From: an uncultured Alphaproteobacteria bacterium
GTDB lineage: Bacteria > Pseudomonadota > Alphaproteobacteria > UBA6615
Direction: 5' to 3'
Assembly (NCBI GenBank): GCA_943787445.1
Contig: CALSML010000017.1
Coordinates: 84,137-148,136 of the forward strand
DNA length: 64,000 nt
Shown here: positions 9,402 to 18,084 of the stretch, in pieces
Layout: each line of letters opens with the position of its first letter
How positions within the stretch are numbered: the first letter of the stretch is position 1
Notes under the pieces: model-generated
Told to the model about the DNA's origin: nothing
The model's database searches: none
What the model saw: only the letters and a program-made list of their open reading frames with translations
Made by a program: the position numbers and the translations under genes

Positions 9402-10571
9402 CTATGCGCCGCCGGTCGCGGCACGGCGGGCCGCCAGCCCGAGCAGAAGGGCAAGCACACAGACGAGTGACATGGCGTAGAAGGCATCGCCCCCCAGCGC
9501 GCCATACATCGCTCCTGCTGACAGCATGGCAATACCCATCACGACACCGGACACGGATGCATAGGTGCCCTGGGCCGACGCCTTAAGACCGTCGGGCGCG
9601 CGGGCGGCGATGAAATGCATGGTGGCCAGATAGGTGGCCCCGAACGTTGCGGCATGGAGCAGCTGGGCAACGATCAGCCCGGGCAGCGCCGTGGTTTCGG
9701 CGAGGATGATCCAGCGCACCAGCCCGGCGCCTGCCCCCAGACCGCAGCAGCCCGAACGGCCCCAGCCGCCGCACCACCGCACCACTTACGGAAAACAGGA
9801 TGATCTCGGCCACCACGCTGCCGCCCCACAGACAGGCGATCAGGGTTCCCGACAATCCGGCCTCGCGCCAGTGGATCACCGAGAACCCGTTCAACACCGC
9901 GTGACTGGCCTGCACGGCGCTGGCAGCCAGCACGAAATAGAGAAAGGCGCGGTCACGCAGGAGATCGAGGAACCCGCCTGTCGGCCGCCTCCCGGGCCGG
10001 CGCGTTCTGCTCGCGCAACAGCAACGTGGTCAGCAAGGACCAGCAGCAGGCCCGCAAACACCACCGGGACGATCACGTCCGGGGTGCGGTCCGTGAGCAG
10101 CCAGCCGGCCCCGAAGGTGCCGGCAATGAAGGTCGCCGAACCCCACAGACGAATGCGGCCGTAATCGAGCTTGTCGCGCACCACGGCGACCATGGTCTGG
10201 GAATCCCCCAGCGGAATCAGCACGTGATAGATCGGGGCGAAGATGATCGTCACAAGAACGATCAGCCAGAAAGGACTCGGCGAGGAAGAACCCGGAAAAC
10301 GCCACCACACTGATCGCGGCAAACAGCACCAGCGCGCGCTTTCCCGTGACCGGACCGGTCGACACCCGCGGGTGATCAGCGGGTCAGCAATCACCCGCAG
10401 CCACGGTCCGATGGCCAGGACCAGCCCGATCTGACCTGCATCCAGCCCCCGGCTCTTCAGCCAGACCGGCCAGAAGGGCAGCATCACGCCAAGCACCAGG
10501 AACAGCGCGCCGTAGAACGCAGCAAAACGCGCGGCAATACGAAAGGGTGTTTCGTTCACATAATCCGCCAT
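9402..10571 (-). pseudogene. MFS transporter (MFS_1-like), multiple frameshifts
   Basis: An inner-membrane transporter of the 3-phenylpropionate/nucleoside-transporter-like MFS branch, as shown by LDYGRIRLWGSATFIAGTFG in the middle and twelve predicted membrane segments spread over three frames. Reading starts at ATG 10571 (MADYVNETPFRIAARF), needs frame changes near 10370 and 10270, again near 10010-9970 and near 9745, and ends at 9402 with AARRAATGGA. Hydrophobic segments keep their family pattern in every piece, so the disruption is recent or artefactual. Total length (1170 bases) fits an intact 390-residue transporter. Its ATG sits directly behind the T run of the upstream gene's terminator. 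Function is not inferable beyond transport. Confidence 0.8.
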
Positions 10572-10611
10572 AAAAAACGCCGGCCGCCCGCACGAAGCGA
10601 ACGGCCGGCGC
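10572..10611 (-). terminator. Rho-independent terminator of the deiodinase-like gene
   Basis: On the minus strand the 9-base stem CGGCCGGCG/CGCCGGCCG (10602-10610 with 10578-10586) is followed by six T (10577-10572). The T run directly abuts the ATG of the MFS gene at 10571. Confidence 0.85.
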
Positions 10612-10647
10612 CGTCAATATGAAACGACCGACAGGTCAAGGATGCCC

Positions 10648-11475
10648 TTATTCGGCGGCCTGCTTTGATCCCACTTCGTCCGGTGCGCCCACCTTGTCGG
10701 AATCGGCCTCACCGGCTGCCAGACGTGCTGCGATCTCTTCCTCGGTCAGCGGTTGATTGCGGAACCGGCCATGCTTTTCATAGTAGCGGTCGATCTGGAT
10801 ATGCTTGGCCACGGTCAGCGGCGCATTCTTGAAGAAGTCGTACAGCGCGATGAAGCCGCCGGTCCACATGGTCCGCATCATATGCGGCATGGACCGCGTG
10901 GCACGCAGTTCGGCCGTCGGCGCATTTTCGATCTTGTGATAATTCTCACGATCCTGCAGCGCAGCCTGAATCAGATGCGGTGCGGCCCAGTTGCAGCGAT
11001 AGTGGATCGTGCCGTCCGGGCGGATGATGTAGACCACATTCGGCATCGCGCCATAGGCCCGGTGGAAGGTGCCTTCGAGATCATCTACCAGCACCCGGCG
11101 GAATTCCTTGTAACGCGGCGCGACGAGCTTGGCGGCCTTGATCTTGTCATCCATGCTCTGATGCGGCCCCATGCGCTCACCCGGATGGGCTTCGCGGACA
11201 TAGACCATGACAAATTCCACATCGGGGAACTCGGCCACGATATCCTGATAGATGCCGATATTCTTGGTGTACATCGAACAGGTCGAGGACCCGGTCTCGA
11301 TCACCAGCCACTTGCCATCGAAGTCCGAGATCTTGACCTCTTCATTGGTCTGCAGATCGGTGAATGTGGCATCGATATATTTTTCACCGGCAGCCGGACC
11401 GACAAACGTATCGAAGTTGTAGTCGACCACGCGAAAACGCGAATTGTTGTAAACAGGCTTCTGAACGTCAGACAT
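10648..11475 (-). CDS. Deiodinase-like thioredoxin-fold protein
   Basis: A 275-residue protein whose core matches the iodothyronine deiodinase branch of the thioredoxin fold: a beta strand, then ETGSSTCSMYTKN with Cys66 at the position of the animal selenocysteine, then FVMVYVREAHPGE at about residues 90-102, the conserved (I/V)-x-EAH signature. The codon for residue 66 is TGT, so this is a cysteine form. A second conserved strand (NVVYIIRPDGTIHYR) follows at about 145. The C-terminal 90 residues are helical and charged. AGGGGGAGG precedes ATG 11475; an in-frame ATG at 11538 lacks a ribosome site. Bacterial members probably work as thiol peroxidases or reductases; no substrate can be assigned. 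Confidence 0.78.
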   Translation of the reverse strand: MSDVQKPVYNNSRFRVVDYNFDTFVGPAAGEKYIDATFTDLQTNEEVKISDFDGKWLVIETGSSTCSMYTKNIGIYQDIVAEFPDVEFVMVYVREAHPGERMGPHQSMDDKIKAAKLVAPRYKEFRRVLVDDLEGTFHRAYGAMPNVVYIIRPDGTIHYRCNWAAPHLIQAALQDRENYHKIENAPTAELRATRSMPHMMRTMWTGGFIALYDFFKNAPLTVAKHIQIDRYYEKHGRFRNQPLTEEEIAARLAAGEADSDKVGAPDEVGSKQAAE

Positions 11476-11684
11476 GTCAGGCCTCCCCCTAATGTGTCGA
11501 AATTTGTCTCTTGCATGCATTTCCATGCACGTCTGCAAGCATTATAGCAAAATTCACCCTGTTATTGCGAATCACATTGGCTCGGAATCACACGAGGTTG
11601 ATGGCGACTATCCCTGCCAACACATCGCGACATGCTATATCCTCCCTCACGATTTGATGGGACCACTCGCCCAAGGAGCACCAA

Positions 11685-12236
11685 GTGACATTACGCAGCC
11701 TGATAATTGCCACCGCATTCGCATTGACCGTATCCTTCATATCCGCAGATCCCGGTCTGGCCCAGAATGCGACCGGCGCCACCGGCACGCCCTATCTCAA
11801 GGACACACATGGCGCCTGGCAGATTCAGTGCCTGCGTCAGGGCTCTGGCGAGCGGTGCCAGCTCTACCAGAAATTGAATGCAAGCCAGGGCAATCCGATT
11901 GGCGAGATCAATATCTTTCCACTTCCGGCCGGTCAGGGTGCAGCCGCCGGAGCGGTGATTATTGTCCCTCTGGAGACATTGCTCACCTCGCAGCTCAACC
12001 TCGAGATTTCCGGCATCGAGAGCAAGACTTACCCTTTCGCCTGGTGTTCCAATACAGGCTGCGTGGCGCGGATCGGAATCACGGCTGATGAACTCGGTGC
12101 GCTGAAACTTGGCACCCTGGCGACCATCACGATTGTCTCGATCCGGGCCCCCGATGCGCCCCTAAAGCTTCCTGTGTCGCTGCAGGGGTTTACCTCCGGC
12201 TTCAACGCGATGCTGGCAGCCAACAATCCGGGCTGA
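11685..12236 (+). CDS. IalB-family periplasmic protein (invasion-associated locus B)
   Basis: A 183-residue exported protein of the IalB family, widespread in alphaproteobacteria. A signal peptide covers residues 1-26 (hydrophobic core, cleavage after GLA-Q). The mature part shows the family pattern HGAWQIQC...ERCQLYQ, a central beta region, and the cysteine pair in WCSNTGC at about residues 125-131. Start is GTG 11685, preceded by AAGGAG at 11672-11677 region. It diverges from the deiodinase-like gene; the 209-base gap between them probably carries both promoters. Despite the family name there is no reason to infer invasion here; IalB proteins are common in free-living relatives. Confidence 0.85.
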   Translation: MTLRSLIIATAFALTVSFISADPGLAQNATGATGTPYLKDTHGAWQIQCLRQGSGERCQLYQKLNASQGNPIGEINIFPLPAGQGAAAGAVIIVPLETLLTSQLNLEISGIESKTYPFAWCSNTGCVARIGITADELGALKLGTLATITIVSIRAPDAPLKLPVSLQGFTSGFNAMLAANNPG

Positions 12237-12260
12237 GCCCGGCCGCCACTCCTTTTCCTT

Positions 12261-13319
12261 CTAGAGCGCGAGTTTCGCGGCCATCCAGTCGGCCATCAGC
12301 GGGCGCGCCTTGAAAGGAATATTGTCACAGACATGATTTCCCTCAGGGAAGATAACCAGTTCGGCATCATCCCCGGCTTCATCGATCATGCGCTGGGATT
12401 CCTCCACCGGACAGATTTCGTCCATCCCGCTATGAACGATCAACAGCGGACAGGTGATCCGCCCCAGCACCCCTTCCAGCGTGAAACCTTTCGCTGTTTC
12501 ACGGCCTTGGTCAACGGTCGCATCCCCGAAACCGAAGCGCAGCGTATCCTGCACCGTGAAGGGCAACCGGTCCCACAGATCGACCATCGCGTAGAACCCG
12601 CCGATTGAGATGCAAGCCTTCATGCGCGGATCTATCGCCGCCCGTGGCGCGGCATAACCGCCATAGCTGCGCCCCCAAATGCCGATACGGTCGCCATCGA
12701 TCTCCGGGCGCGCCGACAGGGCATCCATAACCGCTCCGACAGGCACCTCCCAGTCCGGTCGCAGGGGCCACTTCTTCAGGGTCAGGCTCTGTCCCGGTCC
12801 GTCATAGGAGCAGGTCGCGATCCCGCGTTTGAGGAACTCATTTTCCAGTGTGTAGAACTCTTCCTTGGTGGAATCCGCACCGCAGGTCAGCATCACACAG
12901 GGGACAGGTCCGTCACTGGCCGGCACCCGCAGATTGGCGGGGAAGCTGTCCCCGTTATAGGGAATGTCGATGATCGACGCCGGGATCGCCAGATGCGGAG
13001 CCGCCTTGGCATAGGCGGCGCGCTGGCGTTCCTGCATCCGTTCCTTCTCGGCCCGGTCCCCGAAGGATACGGACTGCCCGATGTGAAAATACAGCGAGGC
13101 CCGTTGAAAGGCCTCTCCCGCGGTCAACAGCCGGCCATCGGCCAGTGCAGCCTCCCCCATGGTTTCATGGGTTTGCCCCAGCTCTTCCCAGACCGGCAAC
13201 CACTGGTCCATCCGGGTAACCTTCGACAGCATGGTGTGGGCGTCATTGTAATCGACCCCCGCCGCAAGAAATCGCGGAAAGCGATGCTGAATGGTTTCCT
13301 GCAATTCGGCATCCGCCAT
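12261..13319 (-). CDS. Alpha/beta hydrolase, FrsA / 2,6-dihydropseudooxynicotine-hydrolase type
   Basis: A 352-residue hydrolase with a helical N-terminal domain (about residues 1-125) followed by an alpha/beta-hydrolase domain. The nucleophile is Ser218 in GRSYGGY; the acid lies in HSGMDEICP (about 297) and the catalytic His in EGNHVCDN (about 328). This domain order matches 2,6-dihydropseudooxynicotine hydrolase and FrsA-like esterases, which cleave C-C or ester bonds. Its start, nine bases from the upstream dienelactone-hydrolase stop, indicates an operon 14577-12261 with that gene and the molybdenum-hydroxylase remnant. The substrate is unknown; an aromatic or N-heterocyclic compound would fit the neighbours (inference). 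Confidence 0.83.
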   Translation of the reverse strand: MADAELQETIQHRFPRFLAAGVDYNDAHTMLSKVTRMDQWLPVWEELGQTHETMGEAALADGRLLTAGEAFQRASLYFHIGQSVSFGDRAEKERMQERQRAAYAKAAPHLAIPASIIDIPYNGDSFPANLRVPASDGPVPCVMLTCGADSTKEEFYTLENEFLKRGIATCSYDGPGQSLTLKKWPLRPDWEVPVGAVMDALSARPEIDGDRIGIWGRSYGGYAAPRAAIDPRMKACISIGGFYAMVDLWDRLPFTVQDTLRFGFGDATVDQGRETAKGFTLEGVLGRITCPLLIVHSGMDEICPVEESQRMIDEAGDDAELVIFPEGNHVCDNIPFKARPLMADWMAAKLAL

Positions 13320-13328
13320 GGGACCTCC

Positions 13329-14033
13329 TCAGTCGAGATGTTGCTGAAAGAATTCAATGGACCGCGCCAGCGCCCGTTCGGCTTCCGGCGCGCTGTAGGT
13401 CGTCCCGCCATGGCGCGCAAAGGCATGATCCGCACCGGGATATTTCTCGATCTCCACCAGCGGATTGGGGGACAGGCGCCGCTCGATCATCGCGCAGACC
13501 ACCGGCGGCACCCATTTGTCATCCAGCGCCTGATGCAGGAGAAAGGGTTTGGAGAGGTTCGGGGCCTCCCGGATCGAATGCTCGATATAGGTGCCATAAT
13601 AGGCAACCGCGCAGTCGATATCGCTGCGGCAGCACATCAGGTAGCCCATCTTGCCGCCCAGACAGTACCCCACCGTGCCGACCTTGCCATTGCCACCCTC
13701 GATGGTGCGCAGAAAGGCCGTCACATCCTCCATGTCCTGCACGCCCAGGTCGTAATCGAAGTCGTAATAAAGATCGATTGCCTTGTCCCAATGTGCCGGG
13801 TCGGCATCGGACAATTCGACCCCGGGCTCCAGTCGCCAGAACAGATCGGGCACCAGGGTGATCCAGCCGGCCTCGGCAAATTCCTGGGCATGGGCGCGCA
13901 TGGTGTCGTTGACGCCCCAGATTTCCATGATCGCGATGATCGCACCCACGGGTTTCGCATCCGGGAAGGCCACATGGGCCCCCATCTTCGAACCATCCCG
14001 GAGTGTGACCTGAATATCCTCGGTGCGAGCCAT
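13329..14033 (-). CDS. Dienelactone hydrolase family protein
   Basis: A 234-residue carboxymethylenebutenolidase-family enzyme. The nucleophile is Cys124 in GYCLGG, with the acid in ALDDKWVP (about 172) and the His in GADHAFARHG (about 204), the classical Cys-Asp-His triad. The MEIWGVND segment at about 36-43 carries the Glu that holds the cysteine in place in dienelactone hydrolase. Length is normal. It hydrolyses enol lactones or simple esters. It sits 13 bases downstream of the molybdenum-hydroxylase remnant and just upstream of the FrsA-like hydrolase on the same strand. Confidence 0.88.
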   Translation of the reverse strand: MARTEDIQVTLRDGSKMGAHVAFPDAKPVGAIIAIMEIWGVNDTMRAHAQEFAEAGWITLVPDLFWRLEPGVELSDADPAHWDKAIDLYYDFDYDLGVQDMEDVTAFLRTIEGGNGKVGTVGYCLGGKMGYLMCCRSDIDCAVAYYGTYIEHSIREAPNLSKPFLLHQALDDKWVPPVVCAMIERRLSPNPLVEIEKYPGADHAFARHGGTTYSAPEAERALARSIEFFQQHLD

Positions 14034-14046
14034 GCGGGATCTCCCT

Positions 14047-14577
14047 CTATCCGTTCAGCGCAGCCCAGACCCGTTCCGGGGTCATCGGCAGATCAATCCG
14101 AGGCGCACCGGCACTCTCTAGCGCATCCGCCACATCCGGTACCGCCGGCAACGCCTCGATATCCGGCACAACAGCCTCAGCCGCATCCACCGCCTGAGCG
14201 GCGGTTTCAGCCACCACCAGCGCGATGGCCTCACCCGCATGGCGAATTTTTTCATAGGCCAACACCGGCTTGGGCGCCGAAGCCATCGTCATGCCGTCCT
14301 TGCCGGGGAAAGTAATCGCGGGCGGGATATCTCCCAGCCCGGCCGCTTTCAGATCTGCGCCTGTCAGAACGGCCAGCACACCGGGCATGGCCAGCGCGGC
14401 CGCGGTCTCGACCCCGCGCAACATGCCATGACCGACCATGGCGCGCACAAATGCACCATAGGTCTGGCCGGGCACGCGAATATCATCAACAAAACGGCCC
14501 GCCCCGGTCAGAAGCGGCGCATCCTCGCTACGCAGGGAATCGTCATCGCTGCCAAAACGTCCGGAAAGCTCATTCAC
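14047..14577 (-). pseudogene. Molybdenum hydroxylase large subunit (CoxL/XdhB type), internal deletion remnant
   Basis: An open frame of 176 codons that reads as the two ends of a ~770-residue xanthine-dehydrogenase/CO-dehydrogenase large subunit. Residues 1-150 match the N-terminal a/b hammerhead domain (SLRSEDAPLLTGAGRFVDDI, then VRAMVGHGMLRGVETA and VLAVLTGADL). The last ~18 residues, RIDLPMTPERVWAALNG, match the extreme C terminus of the same family. The molybdopterin-binding core is absent, as are the FAD and Fe-S subunits. The joint falls in or near AGAP, which is common at both places in the family, suggesting deletion between short repeats. It cannot be active as a hydroxylase. Confidence 0.75.
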
Positions 14578-14681
14578 GGGCGCGCCTCCTCGTCATGTGC
14601 CTCAGTCCCCGGTTTTGATCCGTGGTTCAAGAAACAGTCTAGGAGATAAGCGCGCCCGCGAGAAGCCGAAGAGAAAAGCGC

Positions 14682-15566
14682 CTAGAACCCGTAAAACTTC
14701 GCCGGGTTGTCGACCATGATGCGCTGGCGCATCGCCTCGTCGGGCACCCACTGACCGAAGGCCTCGACCGGGTCGGCGTCGTTCGGGTTAACCTCATACT
14801 TGTTGGGATGCGGCCAGTCCGTGCCCCACATGACGTGGTCGGCATTGGCCTCGATCAGCGCGCGGGCCAGGGGCTGACAATCGTCATAGGGCGGCAGGTC
14901 GGTGGCGCTGACCCGATTAGCACCGGAAATCTTGATCCAGGTGTTTCCATCACGCATCAGCTTGAGCAGAGCCTGAAAGCCCTCGGCCTCCACACCCGCG
15001 GTGGCCGGCTGATAGGCAAAATGGCCGATCGACATCGGGGTCATCATCTTTTCGAAGACCGGCATCAGGGCGACGATGTCCTTGCCCGGAAACAGCCACT
15101 CGATGTGCCAGTTGAACGGCTTGATGCGTGCTTCCAGCTCGGGGATCGCATCAAGTTCCAGCGGCATGCCTCCCTTGTTGTCGATGTTCAGACGAACGCC
15201 GCGAATGCCCTGGGCATCCAGATCGGCAAGCTGCTCATCGGTGAAATCCATGGTCATGGCGCAGACGCCGCGCGCCCGGTTCGGCGTCTCGGCGTTCAGC
15301 GCATTCATGCCATCGAGAATGGCCGAATTGTCGACGCCATAGATCGACGGCTGGGTGAACACCACCCGGTCGATGCCAAGCGTATCATGGAGCTTCTTCA
15401 GCTCGGAGAGCGGCGAATCTGGCGGGGTGTAACCGCGGTCGGGAGACAGGGTGTAGTGGGAATCAAACACATGCACATGGGTGTCGATCGACCCCTTCGG
15501 CAGGGTGATGTTGGGTTTGCGCGGATTGCGGTCCGGTGCGATGCAGTCTCTGATTTCGTTGGCCAC
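14682..15566 (-). CDS. Amidohydrolase family 2 (LigI / lactone-hydrolase-like)
   Basis: A 294-residue TIM-barrel hydrolase resembling 2-pyrone-4,6-dicarboxylate lactonase and D-galactarolactone isomerase-type proteins. The first metal motif DTHVHVFD is at about residues 29-36, IGHFAY at about 181, and the catalytic Asp in WGTDWPHP at about 250. The frame is open to ATG 15590, but only GTG 15566 is preceded by a good ribosome site (AGGGGAAA), so I start there. It probably opens a lactone ring or hydrolyses a cyclic acid. It stands between the molybdenum-hydroxylase remnant and the DUF1194 gene with no tight coupling. Confidence 0.83.
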   Translation of the reverse strand: MANEIRDCIAPDRNPRKPNITLPKGSIDTHVHVFDSHYTLSPDRGYTPPDSPLSELKKLHDTLGIDRVVFTQPSIYGVDNSAILDGMNALNAETPNRARGVCAMTMDFTDEQLADLDAQGIRGVRLNIDNKGGMPLELDAIPELEARIKPFNWHIEWLFPGKDIVALMPVFEKMMTPMSIGHFAYQPATAGVEAEGFQALLKLMRDGNTWIKISGANRVSATDLPPYDDCQPLARALIEANADHVMWGTDWPHPNKYEVNPNDADPVEAFGQWVPDEAMRQRIMVDNPAKFYGF

Positions 15567-15656
15567 GACGGTTTCCCCTGTGAATGTCATTCAAAATGTG
15601 CGTGTCGGTCTGGTCCGGATAGTTTGTCCGGACAAATGAAAGGGTTGGGTATCACA

Positions 15657-16434
15657 TCACCCGCCGGGCCGAAACCCGATTTCTCGAGCCGCCAGATCAC
15701 CCGGTGCATGCGGGCCCGATGCGATCTCCAGAACCAGCTTGTTCACCACCGTGCGCGGGAAGTCTTCGGGTGAGTCCGTCACCACGGTGAAGGCACCGGG
15801 ACCGCCAATCACCACCTCGTGGAAATAGCCTTCGAGATCGTATTTCACCCCTTCGACCTCACTCTGTTCCTGCTGCGGATTGATCACCAGTCCGTTGATG
15901 ATGATCCCGCGCGAAACGGCCCGGTCCCGGGCTGCCGCAACCTGGGGCTCGTCCCCCTTGGAATCGCGTCCATCCGCCGAAAGATCGATCACCCGGCGGG
16001 TACCCTCGATCCCGTTCCGCTCGAACAGCAGGGACGAAAAATCCAGCGCCGTGGTGATGGAGGTCAGCCCGCCCTTTGGAATGGGAAAGGCCTGAATGCC
16101 AACCGCAAACCGCCGGGCATCCGCCGCGCTGGCGATCACTTGCCAGCCAACCGTCACCTGTGCCGTGTCGGACCACTCCACATAGGTCAGAGCGACCCGT
16201 CCCAACGGGCCGGACAACATCGCCTCGATGGCACGCGGATCAGTCAGCGCGGCGACATAGCCGGCCCGCTGCAGATTGACCTCGCCGCCATCGATGGATG
16301 CCGAAACGTCAACGGCAAGGACCAGTTCCACATCCACGGGAATATTCCTGCGCCTGCGCCACCGACACAGCCAGATGCCATCCGGCCAGACACAGTCCGG
16401 CTAGTACGGCGGCAGGCTTAAGCCAGTGCGCCAT
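15657..16434 (-). CDS. DUF1194 (VWA-like) exported protein, frameshifted near 16345
   Basis: A periplasmic protein with a von Willebrand factor A-like fold. The main frame from 16337 down starts in DVELVLAVDVSASID, whose DxSxS is the metal-dependent adhesion site, and runs through RVIDLSADGRDS to the stop at 15657. The missing N terminus is present in another frame: ATG 16434 begins MAHWLKPAAVLAGLCLAGW, a clear signal peptide ending VAQAQE. Moving one base near 16345 joins QAQE to IPVDVELV, the expected family sequence. The start overlaps the end of the downstream-coded hydrolase by 17 bases. Function of the family is unknown. Confidence 0.8.
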
Positions 16435-17299
16435 TGTAGAACTCCAGCAGCTTTTTTATGACCCCGGCATAGACCGCCGGGTTGCGGGGCTCATAGACCT
16501 CGGCATGATTGATATCGGGAATGGTGTGCAGTTCCTTGGGTACGCCGGCGCGGGCCAGAATGTTTTCAGCCTCCACATGGCGCACCATCGTGTCCTTCTC
16601 GCCATGGATCAGCAGCAACGGCCGCGGCGAAATCTGCCCCACCCAGTCTTCTGCATTGAACCCGCAGGCAAGTTCCACATTCTCGATCGGGTACCCGTCG
16701 GGATAAGCATCCTCGGTCTTGTACATGGTCTTGAAGGCCTCGCGCTCGGCCGGGCCCGGTGGCGACATCTCCTGATATGGCAGGGTGCGTCCTTCACCGG
16801 TCAGGGCCCGGGTCACCCGGTCGGCAGCCAGTTCCGCCTGAAAGGCATCCCACTCTTCCGGAGTGCGTTTGGAGCGGTGCCAGCGTTCGCCATTTCCCGG
16901 GGCACCCACAGTGGCAAGCGCCACGATTTCTAGGTCCACCGCCGTCGCCTTGATCGAGGCACCACCACCATGGCTCAGCCCCATCACGGCGACCTGCGAC
17001 ACATCATCCCGTGCGGACAACCAGATGCGCGCGGCCAGAATATCGCGAACCTGTTCTTCCGGGATCCACCCGGCGCGGCGTGCCATCGCTGTCGCCAAAA
17101 CCCCGGTGATAGAAATCCAGCGTGTGATAACCCGCGGCCGTCAGATCGCGCACGAAAGACGGCATGTAGGTTTCCTTGCGGCCCGTATAGCCATGCACAC
17201 AGACAATCGCGGGCCGCACACCGCCACGCTGTCGGTCGGTGTGAAGGTTCCCGCCAGTCGAATGCCATCGGCGTAGAAAGTGGCAGCTTGGCTTGTCAT
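16418..17299 (-). CDS. Alpha/beta hydrolase (dienelactone/S9-like), two frameshifts
   Basis: An esterase or peptidase-like alpha/beta hydrolase of about 293 residues. Reading starts at ATG 17299 (MTSQAATFYADGIRLAG), shifts near 17245 into NLHTDRQRGGVRPAIVCVHGYTG, and shifts again near 17085 into ARRAGWIPEEQVRDIL. The nucleophile Ser is in MGLSHGGG, the acid in IHGEKDTMV and the His in INHAEVY near the C terminus. Sequence on each side fits the family, so an indel in a G run (first shift) and one in a CGCCGCGCC stretch (second) explain the break. The GGACGGAAAG before 17299 can serve as ribosome site. It precedes DUF1194 on the same strand. Confidence 0.76.
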
Positions 17300-17404
17300 T
17301 CCGGCTTTCCGTCCTCTCGGTTGAATATCAGACGCGCGCGTGGCTCAATCACCACAACACATACAACATTGCGACCCGATAGGAACGCAACAGGAGCGAA
17401 CACC

Positions 17405-17968
17405 ATGCGCACGACAACCCCCACCCCCGAAGAGATGGAACGCTATATTGCGCGCTTCGACGACCTGCCCGCCAACAAAGACCGGACCGCGGGGAAGATT
17501 CCCCCCGAAGCCCGGGAGATGATGACTGCGCGCGCCACCCGGACAGTCATCGCGACGGTCGACAAGGACACGCCATGGGGCAATGGGGTCATCCCCGGCC
17601 CGGCAGAATTCGCCGTGGTGATCGCCGAATGCGAACCTGGCAACGGACCGGGCCTCCATTCCCATGCCCATACCACCGAGACCTTCACCTGCCTGCAAAG
17701 CCGGTTTGTCATCGAATGGGGTGACGAGGGCGAACATTCGGTGGAACTCGGCAAATTCGACACGATCTCCGTTCCGCCCGGCGTGATGCGCCGCTTCGCC
17801 AATATCGGAAACGAGCGCGGGTTGCTGCACGTCACCCTGCAGGGCCCCCTGCGCGATGTGGAATTCGCACCCAGTCTGGGGGCCGAACTGAAGGAGCGCT
17901 TCAGCGAAGAGGTGGTGAACGAATTGCTGGGGCTTGGCTACACCTTCAATGCGGGGCTGGAAGACTAG
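17405..17968 (+). CDS. Cupin-domain protein
   Basis: A 187-residue single-domain cupin. The first cupin motif is GPGLHSHAHTTETFTCLQ at about residues 79-96, giving two His and one Glu as metal ligands. The second motif, DTISVPPGVMRRFAN at about 118-132, has Arg where the usual third His stands, so metal binding may be weakened. Start ATG 17405 has AGGAG upstream; the open frame reaching back to 16970 lies antisense to the hydrolase and is discarded. Similar proteins act as small dioxygenases or sugar/acid-binding regulators; no specific role can be given. It converges on the NMT1-like gene. Confidence 0.75.
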   Translation: MRTTTPTPEEMERYIARFDDLPANKDRTAGKIPPEAREMMTARATRTVIATVDKDTPWGNGVIPGPAEFAVVIAECEPGNGPGLHSHAHTTETFTCLQSRFVIEWGDEGEHSVELGKFDTISVPPGVMRRFANIGNERGLLHVTLQGPLRDVEFAPSLGAELKERFSEEVVNELLGLGYTFNAGLED

Positions 17969-17994
17969 ACTTCCCAACTCCCACAATAATCATA

Positions 17995-18067
17995 CCCGGA
18001 CTCGATCCGGGTTTCCCGACGAGGTCGCATCGCAGGTTGACGAGATGGCCGGATCAAGTCCGGCCAT
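17995..18067. repeat. Pair of REP-like palindromes between convergent genes
   Basis: Two hairpins: CCCGGA-ctcga-TCCGGG (17995-18011) and the 9-base stem ATGGCCGGA-tcaag-TCCGGCCAT (18045-18067). The CCGGA...TCCGG core with a TCAAG or CTCGA loop has the form of dispersed extragenic palindromes in alphaproteobacteria. Placed between convergent genes, they may also end transcription or protect mRNA 3' ends. Confidence 0.6.
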
Positions 18068-18084
18068 GATGAAAATGGCGGTGT

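Noticed and set aside
11278-11282. Selenocysteine in the deiodinase-like protein
   Set aside because: The codon is TGT, not TGA, so it is an ordinary cysteine.
12993-14315. 440-codon open frame on the plus strand
   Set aside because: Antisense to two well-supported hydrolases; the translation is Arg/His/Pro-rich as expected of a GC-rich complementary strand.
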